Assembly: GCA_020847695.1 (NCBI GenBank)
Contig: JADLBP010000127.1
Location: 1-55,606, forward strand
Direction of reading: 5' to 3'
Origin: Planctomycetota bacterium
GTDB taxonomy: Bacteria > Planctomycetota > UBA1135 > GCA-002686595
Length of the DNA stretch: 55,606 bases
Shown here: positions 1 to 7,487 of the stretch, piece by piece
Position numbering within the stretch: the first letter of the stretch is position 1
How the letters are laid out: each line of letters starts with the position of its first letter
Notes under the pieces: generated by a model
Told to the model about the DNA's origin: nothing
The model's input: only the letters and a program-made list of their open reading frames with translations
Database searches by the model: none
Position numbers and translations under genes: made by a program

Positions 1-123
1 CAGGTCGATGCACGTCGCTTCCGCGCCCGCGGCACTCGCGATCTCGGCTGCGGAGCGCGCGAGCTTCTTGTTCCAGGAGTCGGTGCGGGTGCTGCCGGCG
101 AAGATCAGGATGCGGGGCGTCAT
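1..123 (-). CDS. NAD(P)H-dependent FMN reductase family protein (5' part only)
   Basis: Only the first 41 codons lie in the window; the gene runs off the left edge. The translation begins MTPRILIFAGSTRTDSWN and continues into an Ala-rich helix. This matches the first beta strand and phosphate-binding loop (GSTRxxS) of the flavodoxin-like NADPH-dependent FMN reductases (PF03358), which pass electrons from NAD(P)H to flavin or to quinone/chromate-type acceptors. The ATG at 123 is the only start that leaves the beta strand intact. The upstream sequence carries no strong ribosome site. The family call rests on the N-terminal loop alone; substrate cannot be guessed. Confidence 0.6.
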   Translation of the reverse strand, partial: MTPRILIFAGSTRTDSWNKKLARSAAEIASAAGAEATCIDL

Positions 124-165
124 GCGGAGGTTCTTTCGAATCGAAGCGGAGCGCGCGGTGCTCGA

Positions 166-1269
166 TCAGCGTTGCGCGGGGACTTCGGTCTTGGGCTCGC
201 CGATCAACTTCCGAAACGCTTCCGACTTGGAGAGCGCCGCGAAGTCGGGGTCCTGGCGAGCGATCTCACGGTAACGCGGCGACACGGCGATCGCTTCGCC
301 CAGCCAGGTCAACGTGTTCGGTTCGTCCACGAGCTCGGCGTAGGAGCACGCGAGGTTGTAGGCGAGCGAAGCGCGCACCTCGTGCCGAATTTCCTTGGCG
401 AGGTCGTAACCGCGGCGGAAGTGAGCGATCGATTCCTTGGTGCGCGCATCCTCGCTGAGCCCCAGGCCGAGGCCCTCCTCGGCGACGATGGTCACCAACT
501 TGACCGGCGCGGAGGCGTCCTGCTCTCGCGCCAAAACGTCCAGCGTGCGTTGGTATGGCTCCAGGGTGTGCACCGCCGGCGCGCGTTGGAACCGCAGCGC
601 CTCGGCCATCGCGAAACTGAGCGCCCAGTTCTTCGGCTCCGCTTCGAGGTCGGCCCGGGTGCGCTCCAACCAGTCGGGCATCCGACGCGCGATCGTGTCC
701 ATCCACGCGAGCACGTCGGTCGGATACTCCGTCCACGTCGCGCGGCGCAAGAAGGCGAACCGGAGGCTGTCGACGAGCTCGGCGAGCTGGGCTTGGCCGA
801 AACCCGGTGCATCGCCTTCGGTCACCGCCGACACGTGCAGGTCGAAGAGGTACCGCGCCGCGCCGATGAACGCGTGGTACTCGACGGAGACGATCGGCTC
901 GGCGACGATGCGGCTCTCGAGACACGCGACGGTGCCGAGGTCGAACCGCTCGGTCCCTTCGACCGCCAGGCTGTCGCGATACTCGGCCGCGGTCAGGCCG
1001 CGGTCGTTGCGCGTGGCGATCAGCGAGAGGTTGCTACCGGTCGCGCTCAGCGCGCCGCACGCGACGGCGCTGTCTCCCAGGCTCTCCCCCAACGCCGCGA
1101 GCATCTCGGCGTCGACCCGAAAGTCGGCGGCACGAAACGCGACGTGCAGGGTCGTGTTGGGGACCCGGAAGACCAGCGGCGGGGTCGCCTTCGTCTGCGC
1201 GCTGGCAAGCGACGGCAGCAAGGCGAGGGAAACGAGCAAGCACGATCGGAACGACGCGGACAGCTTCAT
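166..1269 (-). CDS. Exported TPR-like protein, unknown function
   Basis: 367 residues from the ATG at 1269, which is preceded by an AGGAG ribosome site. Reading continues open upstream to 1386 but the start at 1269 gives a clean signal peptide (basic MKLSASFRS, a Leu-rich core and cleavage after ASAQ), so it should be exported. The first half is beta-rich and unrecognised. The C-terminal third is helical with TPR-like spacing (FRRGYDLAKE, YNLACSYAEL, LGEAIAVSP) and ends in the DPDFAALxxxEAFRKLIG closing motif common after TPR arrays. No catalytic motif is visible. It is a plausible periplasmic or surface scaffold protein; partners are unknown. Confidence 0.6.
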   Translation of the reverse strand: MKLSASFRSCLLVSLALLPSLASAQTKATPPLVFRVPNTTLHVAFRAADFRVDAEMLAALGESLGDSAVACGALSATGSNLSLIATRNDRGLTAAEYRDSLAVEGTERFDLGTVACLESRIVAEPIVSVEYHAFIGAARYLFDLHVSAVTEGDAPGFGQAQLAELVDSLRFAFLRRATWTEYPTDVLAWMDTIARRMPDWLERTRADLEAEPKNWALSFAMAEALRFQRAPAVHTLEPYQRTLDVLAREQDASAPVKLVTIVAEEGLGLGLSEDARTKESIAHFRRGYDLAKEIRHEVRASLAYNLACSYAELVDEPNTLTWLGEAIAVSPRYREIARQDPDFAALSKSEAFRKLIGEPKTEVPAQR

Positions 1270-1398
1270 CGAGGGACTCCTGGGTGCGCACATCTTCTCC
1301 GCCGCCGGCGGATTGGTCTCCGCCGCGCCCGCGAGAATCGATGGCCGAGCGCGCGCGGAGTTGCCGAGATCGCCGCCTTCGCACACACTTGGACCGTC

Positions 1399-1749
1399 AT
1401 GCAGATGCCCCCCGGCTACGCCCTACTCGCCCAGGGCACCTCCGACGCGATCCAGGACATGCGCCGTGTGCTCGACCGCCGCGGCATCCGCACCGAGCTG
1501 ATGGCGCCGCCCGGCGGCTGCGGCACCGGGTGAGGGACCAAGGTGATGCTCGCGGTCGCGAGCATGGACTTGCCCGACGCGCTGCAGGCGCTCGAGGAGC
1601 GTTGGGCCGGCGAGCTCTCGCCGGAGGCCTATGCGGCTTCGCAGCGCACGATCGACCTCGACGCCGAATCGACCGTCTGCCCTGCGTGTTCGACGCCGTT
1701 CAAACCCGGCCGCGCGCGTTGCCCGGGCTGCGGGTTGCGAGTCGGCTGA
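1399..1749 (+). CDS. Candidate selenoprotein: Se/S-carrier-like domain plus zinc ribbon, in-frame TGA at 1531-1533
   Basis: The reading frame from ATG 1399 (or ATG 1405) to the TGA at 1747-1749 is interrupted only by a TGA at codon 45. Read as Sec the product has 116 residues. Codon choice and protein sense continue on both sides of the TGA in the same frame, so this is not a frameshift. Residues 6-36 give a beta strand and helix ending in GIRTELMAPP, then C41-GTG-U45-GTKVMLAV, another helix (DLPDALQALEERW) and a CPAC...CPGC zinc ribbon. This order resembles the small DUF3343/'Se-S carrier-like' domain, where, from memory of the family, a conserved Cys-Gly sits at this position. A perfect 8-bp hairpin with a GGUC loop lies just after the TGA, as in bacterial SECIS elements. 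Alternative: two separate short genes or a pseudogene with a nonsense mutation. Confidence 0.6.
1534..1565 (+). promoter_or_regulatory. Candidate bacterial SECIS element
   Basis: Directly after the in-frame TGA (1531-1533), bases 1546-1553 (ATGCTCGC) pair perfectly with 1558-1565 (GCGAGCAT), closing a four-base GGTC loop at 1554-1557. The loop starts 20 nt after the TGA and contains the G-U pair of bases that SelB recognises. The E. coli fdhF SECIS, as I recall it, also shows GGUC in its loop at nearly the same distance. The stem is inside the coding frame, as required for bacterial SECIS. Palindromes are not rare in GC-rich DNA, so the hairpin alone would be weak; its exact placement makes it notable. 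Confidence 0.55.
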
Positions 1750-1879
1750 GCTGCGCACTCGCGCCAAACCGACGGCGCACCTCGCTGCGGAGCAGCGTCG
1801 CCCGCTGCTGGTCGAGCCGGCAAGAGCCCTGGCTCTCGCATCGCCAGCGCTGCGTTCGACGAGTCGGCTGAGCTGCGCA
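1738..1879. repeat. 20-bp direct repeat, two copies
   Basis: The 20-mer CGAGTCGGCTGAGCTGCGCA occurs exactly at 1738-1757 and again at 1860-1879, 122 bp apart. The first copy spans the stop codon of the candidate selenoprotein gene; the second is in the spacer. The core contains a CAGC/GCTG-rich palindrome. It may mark a local duplication or a dispersed intergenic repeat family. Confidence 0.6.
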
Positions 1880-1924
1880 GCCCCGCCACGCGAGCAGCGC
1901 AGCCCGCGTCGGAGCGGCCAGCCT

Positions 1925-1960
1925 CGACACGCTCGACACCAACGACACGTGCGACACCTG
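1925..1960. repeat. Nonamer tandem array, CGACAC plus three variable bases, four copies
   Basis: CGACAC starts at 1925, 1934, 1943 and 1952. Only the three bases between the hexamers vary. On the other strand it reads GTGTCG every nine bases. A similar 9-bp-period array with a different hexamer is at 10590-10613. The function is unknown. Confidence 0.6.
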
Positions 1961-2063
1961 CGCGACCGCGCGCTTGCCACGTTGGACGCCGCCAACTCGC
2001 GGCCCACGACCGCGAGCCGCCGGCTCTCCGCAACGCATGTGCAGCAACACGCCCGAGAAAGCG

Positions 2064-2097
2064 CGAGAGGCGCACTCCTCGGTGGAGGCGCCTCTCG
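2064..2097. terminator. Strong hairpin between convergent genes, likely bidirectional terminator
   Basis: A 10-bp outer stem (2064-2073 with 2088-2097, CGAGAGGCGC/GCGCCTCTCG), one bulged A, a 4-bp inner stem (CTCC/GGAG) and a TCGGT loop. It lies 54 bp past the stop of the minus-strand gene at 2152 and after the plus-strand gene ending at 1749. There is no clear T-tract, so intrinsic termination is likely but not certain. Confidence 0.5.
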
Positions 2098-2151
2098 TCG
2101 TCAGCCGCAGCGCGTTTCGAACCTGCTCGAACGCGCGTCGTGGTCTTGGGC

Positions 2152-2376
2152 TCAGCCCGCGCTGACCTTCGTCGCAGGTGAGAGTTTGGCGAGCGCTTGC
2201 GCGGCGTTCTTGCCGGTCTCGCCCCGTGCGTTGTTGTGCACGCACATGAAGCACTTGTGGTAGAGGCCGCGTTGGCGTTCCTGGCACATCGCCTTGGTGA
2301 CGCTGTGCGCGAACAAGACCGGTGATCCGTCGACGCGGGTCGGGCAGACGTGCATCCCGTTCGGGGGTGTGGCCAT
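2152..2376 (-). CDS. Small Cys-rich protein, unknown function
   Basis: A 74-residue product from the ATG at 2376; the frame is open upstream to 2457 but that part is low-quality coding sequence. Cysteines are C11, C31, C42 and C45, the last two as KCFMCVHNN (CxxC). With nearby His residues (H24, H40, H47) this could bind a metal or an Fe-S centre. It has no signal peptide or membrane segment and an Ala/Lys-rich C-terminus. I do not recognise the family. It lies downstream of the TIM-barrel gene on the same strand with a 111-bp gap. Confidence 0.5.
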   Translation of the reverse strand: MATPPNGMHVCPTRVDGSPVLFAHSVTKAMCQERQRGLYHKCFMCVHNNARGETGKNAAQALAKLSPATKVSAG

Positions 2377-2487
2377 AGTCGTTTCCAGGCGTGCTCGGTG
2401 AAGGTCGAACTCGGAGGGCGCGTGAGGCGCGGTGGCAAGTCCTGGTGTCGCGGCCATTCTGCTGAGCGCGCCACCGGCAATGCAAGC

Positions 2488-3384
2488 TCACTCTCCGGGA
2501 TTAAGCTCGGCGAGAACCTGGCGCAGTCTGCCCATCGACTCCTGAGCAGCCCATGCACCTCGGTGGCTGTCGCGCGACAGCTCGAGCGCAACCATTCCGC
2601 TGTAACCTGCATGAAGTAGAGCGCTTAGCGTCTCGTGCAGATTCAGCACGCCATCGCCGAGCATGCGATGTTCGTGCACGCCATCGCGCACGTCATCGAG
2701 ATGGACGTGGGTCAGGTATGGGCCAAGTTGGCGAACCTGTTCACCGACCGGCAGGTCGCCGGTGACCAGCAGATGTCCGATGTCGAGCGTCAGACCGAGC
2801 TCGCTCGCTCGCTCACCGAGCCGCTCGCGCAGCGCGAGGTAGCCGCTCGGCCGCTCGACGAACATGCCGGGCTCGGGCTCGAACGCGAGTCGGACGCCGG
2901 ACGCGCGGGCATGCTCGAGCGCCGCCTCGACGCCGGCGACCAGCCGGTCCCACACCTCCGGATGCTCGGCGGGACGCTCGTCGCCCGTCGCGCCGGGGCG
3001 ATCACCGACCTCGCCCCCGGGCGCTGCTCCCGACCACATCGACACCAGCTCTGCGCCGAGATCGACCGCGAGGTCGATCGACCGCCGCAGGAAGTCGACG
3101 CGCCTCGCTCGGTCGCTCGCGCTCGTTTCGAGCAGCGTCGGGAAGTGCTTGCGGCGCGGGTCCAGCAGGTAGCGCGCGCCGGTCTCGACCGTCAGCGCGA
3201 GCCCGAGATCGTCGGCTCGACTGCGCAGCTCTGCGACACGGTTCGCATCGAGCGCGTAGAGATCGAGCTCGCCGACGTCCGGCGTGATCGCGACGCCCTC
3301 GTACCCGAGCGAGGCGAGCAGCTCGAACGCATCGCCGACACGGTGATGCGCCAGTCCGTTGGTGTTGTAGCCGAGCCGGAACAC
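2488..3384 (-). CDS. Sugar phosphate isomerase/epimerase family protein (TIM barrel)
   Basis: 298 residues from a GTG at 3384 preceded by a GGAAGG ribosome site. The sequence has the AP-endonuclease-2-like TIM-barrel pattern: RLGYNTNG at strand 1, LGYEGVAI after helix 1, LAFEPEPGMF (metal Glu) in the middle, LDIGH (Asp/His metal ligands), THVHLDD and a late GMVALELS with the last Glu. These ligands suit a divalent-metal-dependent isomerase, epimerase or hydrolase acting on sugar-like compounds. The closest general label is xylose-isomerase-like. No pathway genes flank it, so the substrate is unknown. It is divergent from the GDT1-family gene at 3455. Confidence 0.75.
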   Translation of the reverse strand: MFRLGYNTNGLAHHRVGDAFELLASLGYEGVAITPDVGELDLYALDANRVAELRSRADDLGLALTVETGARYLLDPRRKHFPTLLETSASDRARRVDFLRRSIDLAVDLGAELVSMWSGAAPGGEVGDRPGATGDERPAEHPEVWDRLVAGVEAALEHARASGVRLAFEPEPGMFVERPSGYLALRERLGERASELGLTLDIGHLLVTGDLPVGEQVRQLGPYLTHVHLDDVRDGVHEHRMLGDGVLNLHETLSALLHAGYSGMVALELSRDSHRGAWAAQESMGRLRQVLAELNPGE

Positions 3385-3454
3385 GCCTTCCTTCTATCAT
3401 GCTCGCCCCACCGCGGCGATCGAGCCCGGTCCAACGCACCCCGGGACACGACAC

Positions 3455-3727
3455 ATGGATTGGAAGACCTTCTTCTCGACGTTCGGCCTGCTCTTCCTCG
3501 CAGAGATGGGCGACAAGACGCAGCTCGCGGTGCTGACGATGACGGCGAAGACCAAGGCGCCGTGGGCGGTCTTCCTCGGCGCGTCGGCGGCGTTGACGGT
3601 GGTGTCGGCGCTCGCGGTGGTCGTCGGCGGCGTGCTGACCCGCTACGTGCCCGAAGCCGTGCTCCACAAGGTGGTCGCGACCGCGTTCATCGCGATCGGC
3701 CTGTGGATGCTGTTCGGCAAGGACTGA
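3455..3727 (+). CDS. GDT1/TMEM165 (UPF0016) family cation transporter, single repeat
   Basis: 90 residues with three predicted membrane helices. The first carries the family signature E-M-G-D-K-T at residues 17-22 (AEMGDKTQLAV), whose acidic residues bind Mn2+ or Ca2+ in characterised members. Full-length members have two such repeats; this gene has one, so it probably works as a dimer, as other half-size UPF0016 proteins are thought to. There is no second half next to it. Its TGA stop directly abuts the stop codon of the convergent gene at 3728. Role is likely Mn2+ export or homeostasis. Confidence 0.8.
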   Translation: MDWKTFFSTFGLLFLAEMGDKTQLAVLTMTAKTKAPWAVFLGASAALTVVSALAVVVGGVLTRYVPEAVLHKVVATAFIAIGLWMLFGKD

Positions 3728-4861
3728 TCACCAACGCAACAACGCGGCCGCCTGCGCGCGGTCCGGCATCCGCGAGCGCTCGAGCGCGAGCACCTCGCCT
3801 CCGCGCGCCAGCACCGCCTCCGCGATGTCGTCGAGCAGGTCGTCGCCTTTGACGAGCCCGCCTTCGATCGCGAGCTGGATCGAGCCGTTGTCGCGGTCGA
3901 GCCGGCCCCACACGTGCTCGCCATCGGCGAGGAAGAGCTCGCGCACGCGACCCTGAACGGCGCACCGGGCGATCTCGGCCACGTCCGCGCTTGCGCGGCC
4001 GTGTGCCGCCAGCGAGCCGAAGTCGTCCAGGAGGTGACCTTCGCGGACCGCCAGCTCGCGCTGCACGATCGGCCAGGCTTTTTCGTGCAACTCGGACGGC
4101 GCGGTGGAGTCGAAGTTCCCGTGAAGAGCTTCTTCGGCGATGTGCGCGTAGCGCGAGAGCATCCGGTAGCTGGTGTGCAGCTCCCGCGGCGCGGCGAGCA
4201 CCAACGGCGCCTTCTCGAAGGCCAGCTCGCGCTGCATCGCCCGGTCGACCTCGCGGAAGTACTGCTGCAGCTCCTCTCGCTGCCCGACGTCGCCGCCTTG
4301 CTGCCCGTGGTGGATTCCGACGCCGAATCCGGCGCCGCCGGAGTGTTGGGTCGACGCGCGCTCGCGGACCTTCGCGACCGACGCGACCTCGAACGCGACG
4401 CCGTGGAGCTCGACCGGCACCAGCCCGCGACGGGTACCCCGATAGAGCTGCGCGTGCTTCTGGTTGAGGTTGAGCAGGAAGTAGTGCCGGTTGGTCTGCA
4501 GCTGGGCGAGCAACGGCCGCACGTGGAACGAGTCGCCAACGATCACCAACTCCTCCGGCGGGTCGGTCAGCTGGAAGTGGAGGTGGAACTTGCGGCTCGC
4601 GAACGCTGCGACCCCGGCGTGCTGCGCGTCCCAGAGCTCCGTCCCGGGCAACCTGGCCAACGGCTCCAGCACCGGGTCGATGTCGCGAGGCGAGTAGAAC
4701 GGATGCATGTCGTTGCGAGCGCGCTGCAGCAGGTGCTCGTAGCGCACGCGGTTCTGGTCGGACGCCCGCGGCCCGCGCTCGGTCGGCATGAAGATCGAGA
4801 CGCACGGCGCCGGATGCGCGGTCAGCAAGCTCCGGAACGATTCGGTGGTCAAGAGACGCAT
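3728..4861 (-). CDS. baeRF-type protein (bacterial archaeo-eukaryotic release factor-like)
   Basis: 377 residues; ATG at 4861 with GGGAGG 6 nt upstream. The opening (LLTTESFRSLLTAHPAPCVSIFMPT) and the YFLLNLNQKHAQLYRG region followed by a C-terminal RVRELFLADGEHVWG block are typical of the predicted baeRF families, described by comparative genomics as relatives of eRF1/Pelota with possible ribosome-linked roles. Near residues 175-188 a Gly-rich loop with HHGQQGGD sits between the two domains, in the place where eRF1 proteins have their GGQ loop. It is convergent with the GDT1 gene and otherwise isolated. Function unproven; family assignment moderately sure. Confidence 0.65.
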   Translation of the reverse strand: MRLLTTESFRSLLTAHPAPCVSIFMPTERGPRASDQNRVRYEHLLQRARNDMHPFYSPRDIDPVLEPLARLPGTELWDAQHAGVAAFASRKFHLHFQLTDPPEELVIVGDSFHVRPLLAQLQTNRHYFLLNLNQKHAQLYRGTRRGLVPVELHGVAFEVASVAKVRERASTQHSGGAGFGVGIHHGQQGGDVGQREELQQYFREVDRAMQRELAFEKAPLVLAAPRELHTSYRMLSRYAHIAEEALHGNFDSTAPSELHEKAWPIVQRELAVREGHLLDDFGSLAAHGRASADVAEIARCAVQGRVRELFLADGEHVWGRLDRDNGSIQLAIEGGLVKGDDLLDDIAEAVLARGGEVLALERSRMPDRAQAAALLRW

Positions 4862-5264
4862 AGGAACCTCCCAGAGAGCGACTCTCGACCTCGGCGCGGA
4901 ACTTCACCATCCGCAACTCTGGGCAGCGCGCGCCGCAGACCGCCCGGAAGCCCGGCCGACGACCGCGCCACCGTCGTCCCGCCGCCGCCGGCGCTCGCGC
5001 CGCGTCCCGTCGGGTTTGCGCCGATGTTCGCCGCGCAGTCGAGGCTCCGAGCACACGCACACGCACTCCACCTGCAACGTGCGCCTTCCGCCCGGTTGGC
5101 GACCGTAGCTCATGAGCGCACGCTCGCGAACACGGTGCTCGGCGGCTCGTCCGCGGCGTCGTCGGCGGCGACTCGGTCGGCGTCGTCCACGGACGCCGGA
5201 CGGCGATCGCGGTCGCTCGCCGCTCGATGGGTTCGGCATCGCCGCCGCCCGCTCGCGCGAAGCG
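4862..5264. other. 403-bp spacer without a recognisable gene
   Basis: This separates the baeRF-type gene start (4861) from the end of the SDR gene (5265), both on the minus strand. Apart from the ribosome site next to 4861 I see no conserved element. Open frames here are Arg/Ser-rich and have no start signal. It should contain the promoter of the baeRF-type gene and possibly a terminator for the SDR gene. Confidence 0.5.
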
Positions 5265-6053
5265 CTACTGCTGATCGCTCGGTCCGAGCTTCTTCGCGAG
5301 CCACCGATCGGCGAACCGAGGTGCGACCAGGCTCGCCAGCGCGAACCAGCGCCAGCGCGAGCGCAACCAGACCTCCGGCTGCGGACGGCGGTCGAGTTCG
5401 AGGATCGCCGCCGCAACGGTCGCGGGCTCGTCGGCGGACGCGAGATCCGGCGGCGGCCGCCCGTGCGGGTTGCGCTGAACGGCGAAGAACGGCGTTCGGG
5501 TCACGCCGGGGTGGACGAGGCACACCTCGATCCCGCGACCGGCCCACTCGAGGCGCAACGCCTCGCTCGCGGAGACCAGCGCGGCTTTCGACGCCGCGTA
5601 GACGAGCTGACCGGGGATCCCACGCCGCGCGATCACCGACGCGACGTGGATCACCACGGGTCGCTCGCCGCGTTCGAGCCACGGCAGCGCCTCGCGATCG
5701 ACCAGCAGCACCGCGGTCACGTTGAGCGCGAGCACGCGTTCGATCTCGACGCGTTCGAGCTCCTCCAAGCGAGCCCGATAGCCAACGCCCGCGCTGTGCA
5801 CGACGACGTCGAACGCTCCCAGTCGCTCGCCTGCGCTCGCGATCGCCACGCGCAACGCCGCTTCGTCGCGAAGATCGCACGCGACGACGACGTGCTCGTC
5901 CGGCCGCGGCAACGAGGCCCGGACGCGCTCGAGCTCGCTCGTCCGCCGCGCGAGCAACGCGACGCGGTACCCGCGCTCGGCAAACGCGCGCACCACCGCC
6001 TCCCCGATCCCCGACGAGGCCCCGGTCACCAACGCTCGCCTCGGCGCGCCCAT
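5265..6053 (-). CDS. Short-chain dehydrogenase/reductase (SDR)
   Basis: 262 residues when started at the ATG at 6053; a further in-frame ATG at 6089 would add 12 residues ahead of the Rossmann fold. It is a classical SDR: TGASSGIG nucleotide-binding loop at the N-terminus, VVHSAGVG (equivalent to NNAG), catalytic Ser in HVASVIARRG, and the YAASK catalytic Tyr/Lys pair. ARRTSEL after strand 2 suggests NADP preference. A C-terminal WLRSRWRWFALASLVAPRFADRWL segment is hydrophobic and basic and may touch the membrane, as in SDRs acting on lipids. Substrate unknown; no pathway neighbours. Confidence 0.85.
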   Translation of the reverse strand: MGAPRRALVTGASSGIGEAVVRAFAERGYRVALLARRTSELERVRASLPRPDEHVVVACDLRDEAALRVAIASAGERLGAFDVVVHSAGVGYRARLEELERVEIERVLALNVTAVLLVDREALPWLERGERPVVIHVASVIARRGIPGQLVYAASKAALVSASEALRLEWAGRGIEVCLVHPGVTRTPFFAVQRNPHGRPPPDLASADEPATVAAAILELDRRPQPEVWLRSRWRWFALASLVAPRFADRWLAKKLGPSDQQ

Positions 6054-6155
6054 CGCGCCTACTTTGTCCGCCACAACTGACGGCCGCAATCGCGCGGGCT
6101 CCCGTTTTCGTTCCGTCGTCCGTACGTCGGTCGGCGACGAATCACGCCGACCGAC

Positions 6156-7487
6156 TCACGCGCGACGAACCAGGCGGGCGAAGTAGCCGCCGTCGACTGG
6201 GCCCGCGGCGCCGACCGAGGCGGGTAGAGCTTCGTGCTCCGCAGCGAGCGTGAAGTCGGGGTGCGCGTCGACGATCTGCTTGGCGCGGCGCGCGTTCTCG
6301 TCGGAGTCGAGGCTGCAAGTCGACCAGACCAGGCGACCGCCGGGACGAACCAAAGGCAGCGCGAGCTCGGCGAGCCGGGCTTGCAGCTCGAGCAGCGACG
6401 CCTTCGTCGCCGGACCGAAGCGCCAGCGCGCTTCCGGCCTGCGCGCGAGCACGCCGGTGTTGCTGCACGGCGCGTCGACCAGCACCGCGTCGAACGTGCG
6501 GCCCGCGAGCACCGTGGGATCGCGAACGTCGAGCGTATCGACGCGCTCGCTCAGCCCGAGCCGCGCGAGGGTCGACGCGAGACGCTCGAGCTTCTCCGGC
6601 GAAACGTCACACGCGACGACGCGCGCGCCGGTTTCGGCGAGGACCGCGGTCTTGCCGCCGGGCGAGGCGCAGAGGTCGAGCACGTGCTCGCCCTCGCGAG
6701 CGCCGACGGCTTCGGCTGCGCGCAGCGCGCTCTCGCCTTGGACGGTCGCGCGGCCTTCGCCGATCGCCGCGGAGTTCAACGCGAGCTCCGCATCGGCGTA
6801 GTCGACGAGCACGATCCTCGGATGCGTGCCGACGGCGGCGTGGACGCCGAGCGCCGTGAGCTCCGCGAGCAGCTCGCTCGCGTCGCCACGGACGACGCGC
6901 AGCGAGAGCTTGGGCTCGTCGAGCGCCTGGACGGCGAGCTCCTTCGCGCGCTCGTTGCCGAAGCGCTTGTGCCAGTGCTTGAACACCGAGGCCGGCATCG
7001 AGAGCGCTTCCTCGGCCCAGAGCAGCGGATGTTCGACGGGGTCGTGGAAGAGCGGCTCGGCGAGGTGCCAGGGGCGCAGCGGCAGGTCGCGCCGCGGATC
7101 GCCGCGCGTGCCTTCTTGGCGCAACGCGAGCGCGGCGCGCAGCACGGCATTCGCGAAGCGCGCGGGCCCGTCGCCGAGCGTCTGCCGCACGGCGCCGACC
7201 GTCTCGTTGACGAGCGCGTGGTCGGGGATGCGATCGAGGAAGAACGCCTGCACGAGCCCGAGGTGCAGGTGCGCGGCGAGATCGGCCGAGGGCTTGCGCG
7301 ACGCGAGCCGCGCGAGGATCACGCGCAACGTCCCGCGTCGCCGCGCCTCGAGGTCGACCAGTCGGCGGACGAGGCCGCGATCGCGCGCGTCGAACTCGTG
7401 CTCGCGCGCCGCGGCATCGACCGCGAGCGTCGGCGCGCCGGTGCCGCCGCGGACGAGCTGCCAAGCCACGATACGGGTCGGGTTCAT
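6156..7487 (-). CDS. rsmB: 16S rRNA (cytosine-967-C5)-methyltransferase
   Basis: 443 residues from ATG 7487, which overlaps the fmt stop by 4 bp (ATGA). The N-terminal 130 residues form the NusB-like RNA-binding domain (LHLGLVQAFFLDRIPDHALVNETV). The C-terminal part is a NOL1/NOP2/Sun SAM methyltransferase: LDLCASPGGKT (SAM loop), VDAPCSNTG (motif IV Cys) and STCSLDSDEN (motif VI Cys, which attacks cytosine C6). The GVLARRPEARWR segment is typical of RsmB rather than RsmF. Pairing of fmt with rsmB is a widespread bacterial gene order. Acts in the cytoplasm on 16S rRNA. Confidence 0.9.
   Translation of the reverse strand: MNPTRIVAWQLVRGGTGAPTLAVDAAAREHEFDARDRGLVRRLVDLEARRRGTLRVILARLASRKPSADLAAHLHLGLVQAFFLDRIPDHALVNETVGAVRQTLGDGPARFANAVLRAALALRQEGTRGDPRRDLPLRPWHLAEPLFHDPVEHPLLWAEEALSMPASVFKHWHKRFGNERAKELAVQALDEPKLSLRVVRGDASELLAELTALGVHAAVGTHPRIVLVDYADAELALNSAAIGEGRATVQGESALRAAEAVGAREGEHVLDLCASPGGKTAVLAETGARVVACDVSPEKLERLASTLARLGLSERVDTLDVRDPTVLAGRTFDAVLVDAPCSNTGVLARRPEARWRFGPATKASLLELQARLAELALPLVRPGGRLVWSTCSLDSDENARRAKQIVDAHPDFTLAAEHEALPASVGAAGPVDGGYFARLVRRA

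Larger units (their letters stand above)
1750..2151. other. 402-bp non-coding spacer rich in repeats and hairpins
   Basis: No convincing gene is present between the selenoprotein candidate and the convergent Cys-rich gene. It holds the second copy of the 20-bp repeat (1860-1879), a small hairpin (1823-1836), four copies of CGACAC at an exact 9-bp period (1925, 1934, 1943, 1952) and a strong hairpin (2064-2097). Long open frames here on either strand are Arg/Ala/Ser-rich shadows of GC-rich DNA. Confidence 0.6.

Noticed and set aside
1531-1545. Explanation of the TGA as a frameshift or as two genes
   Set aside because: The codons before and after are in the same frame, so no shift is needed. 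A second start at 1543-1548 has no ribosome site at a proper distance and would cut the domain in two.
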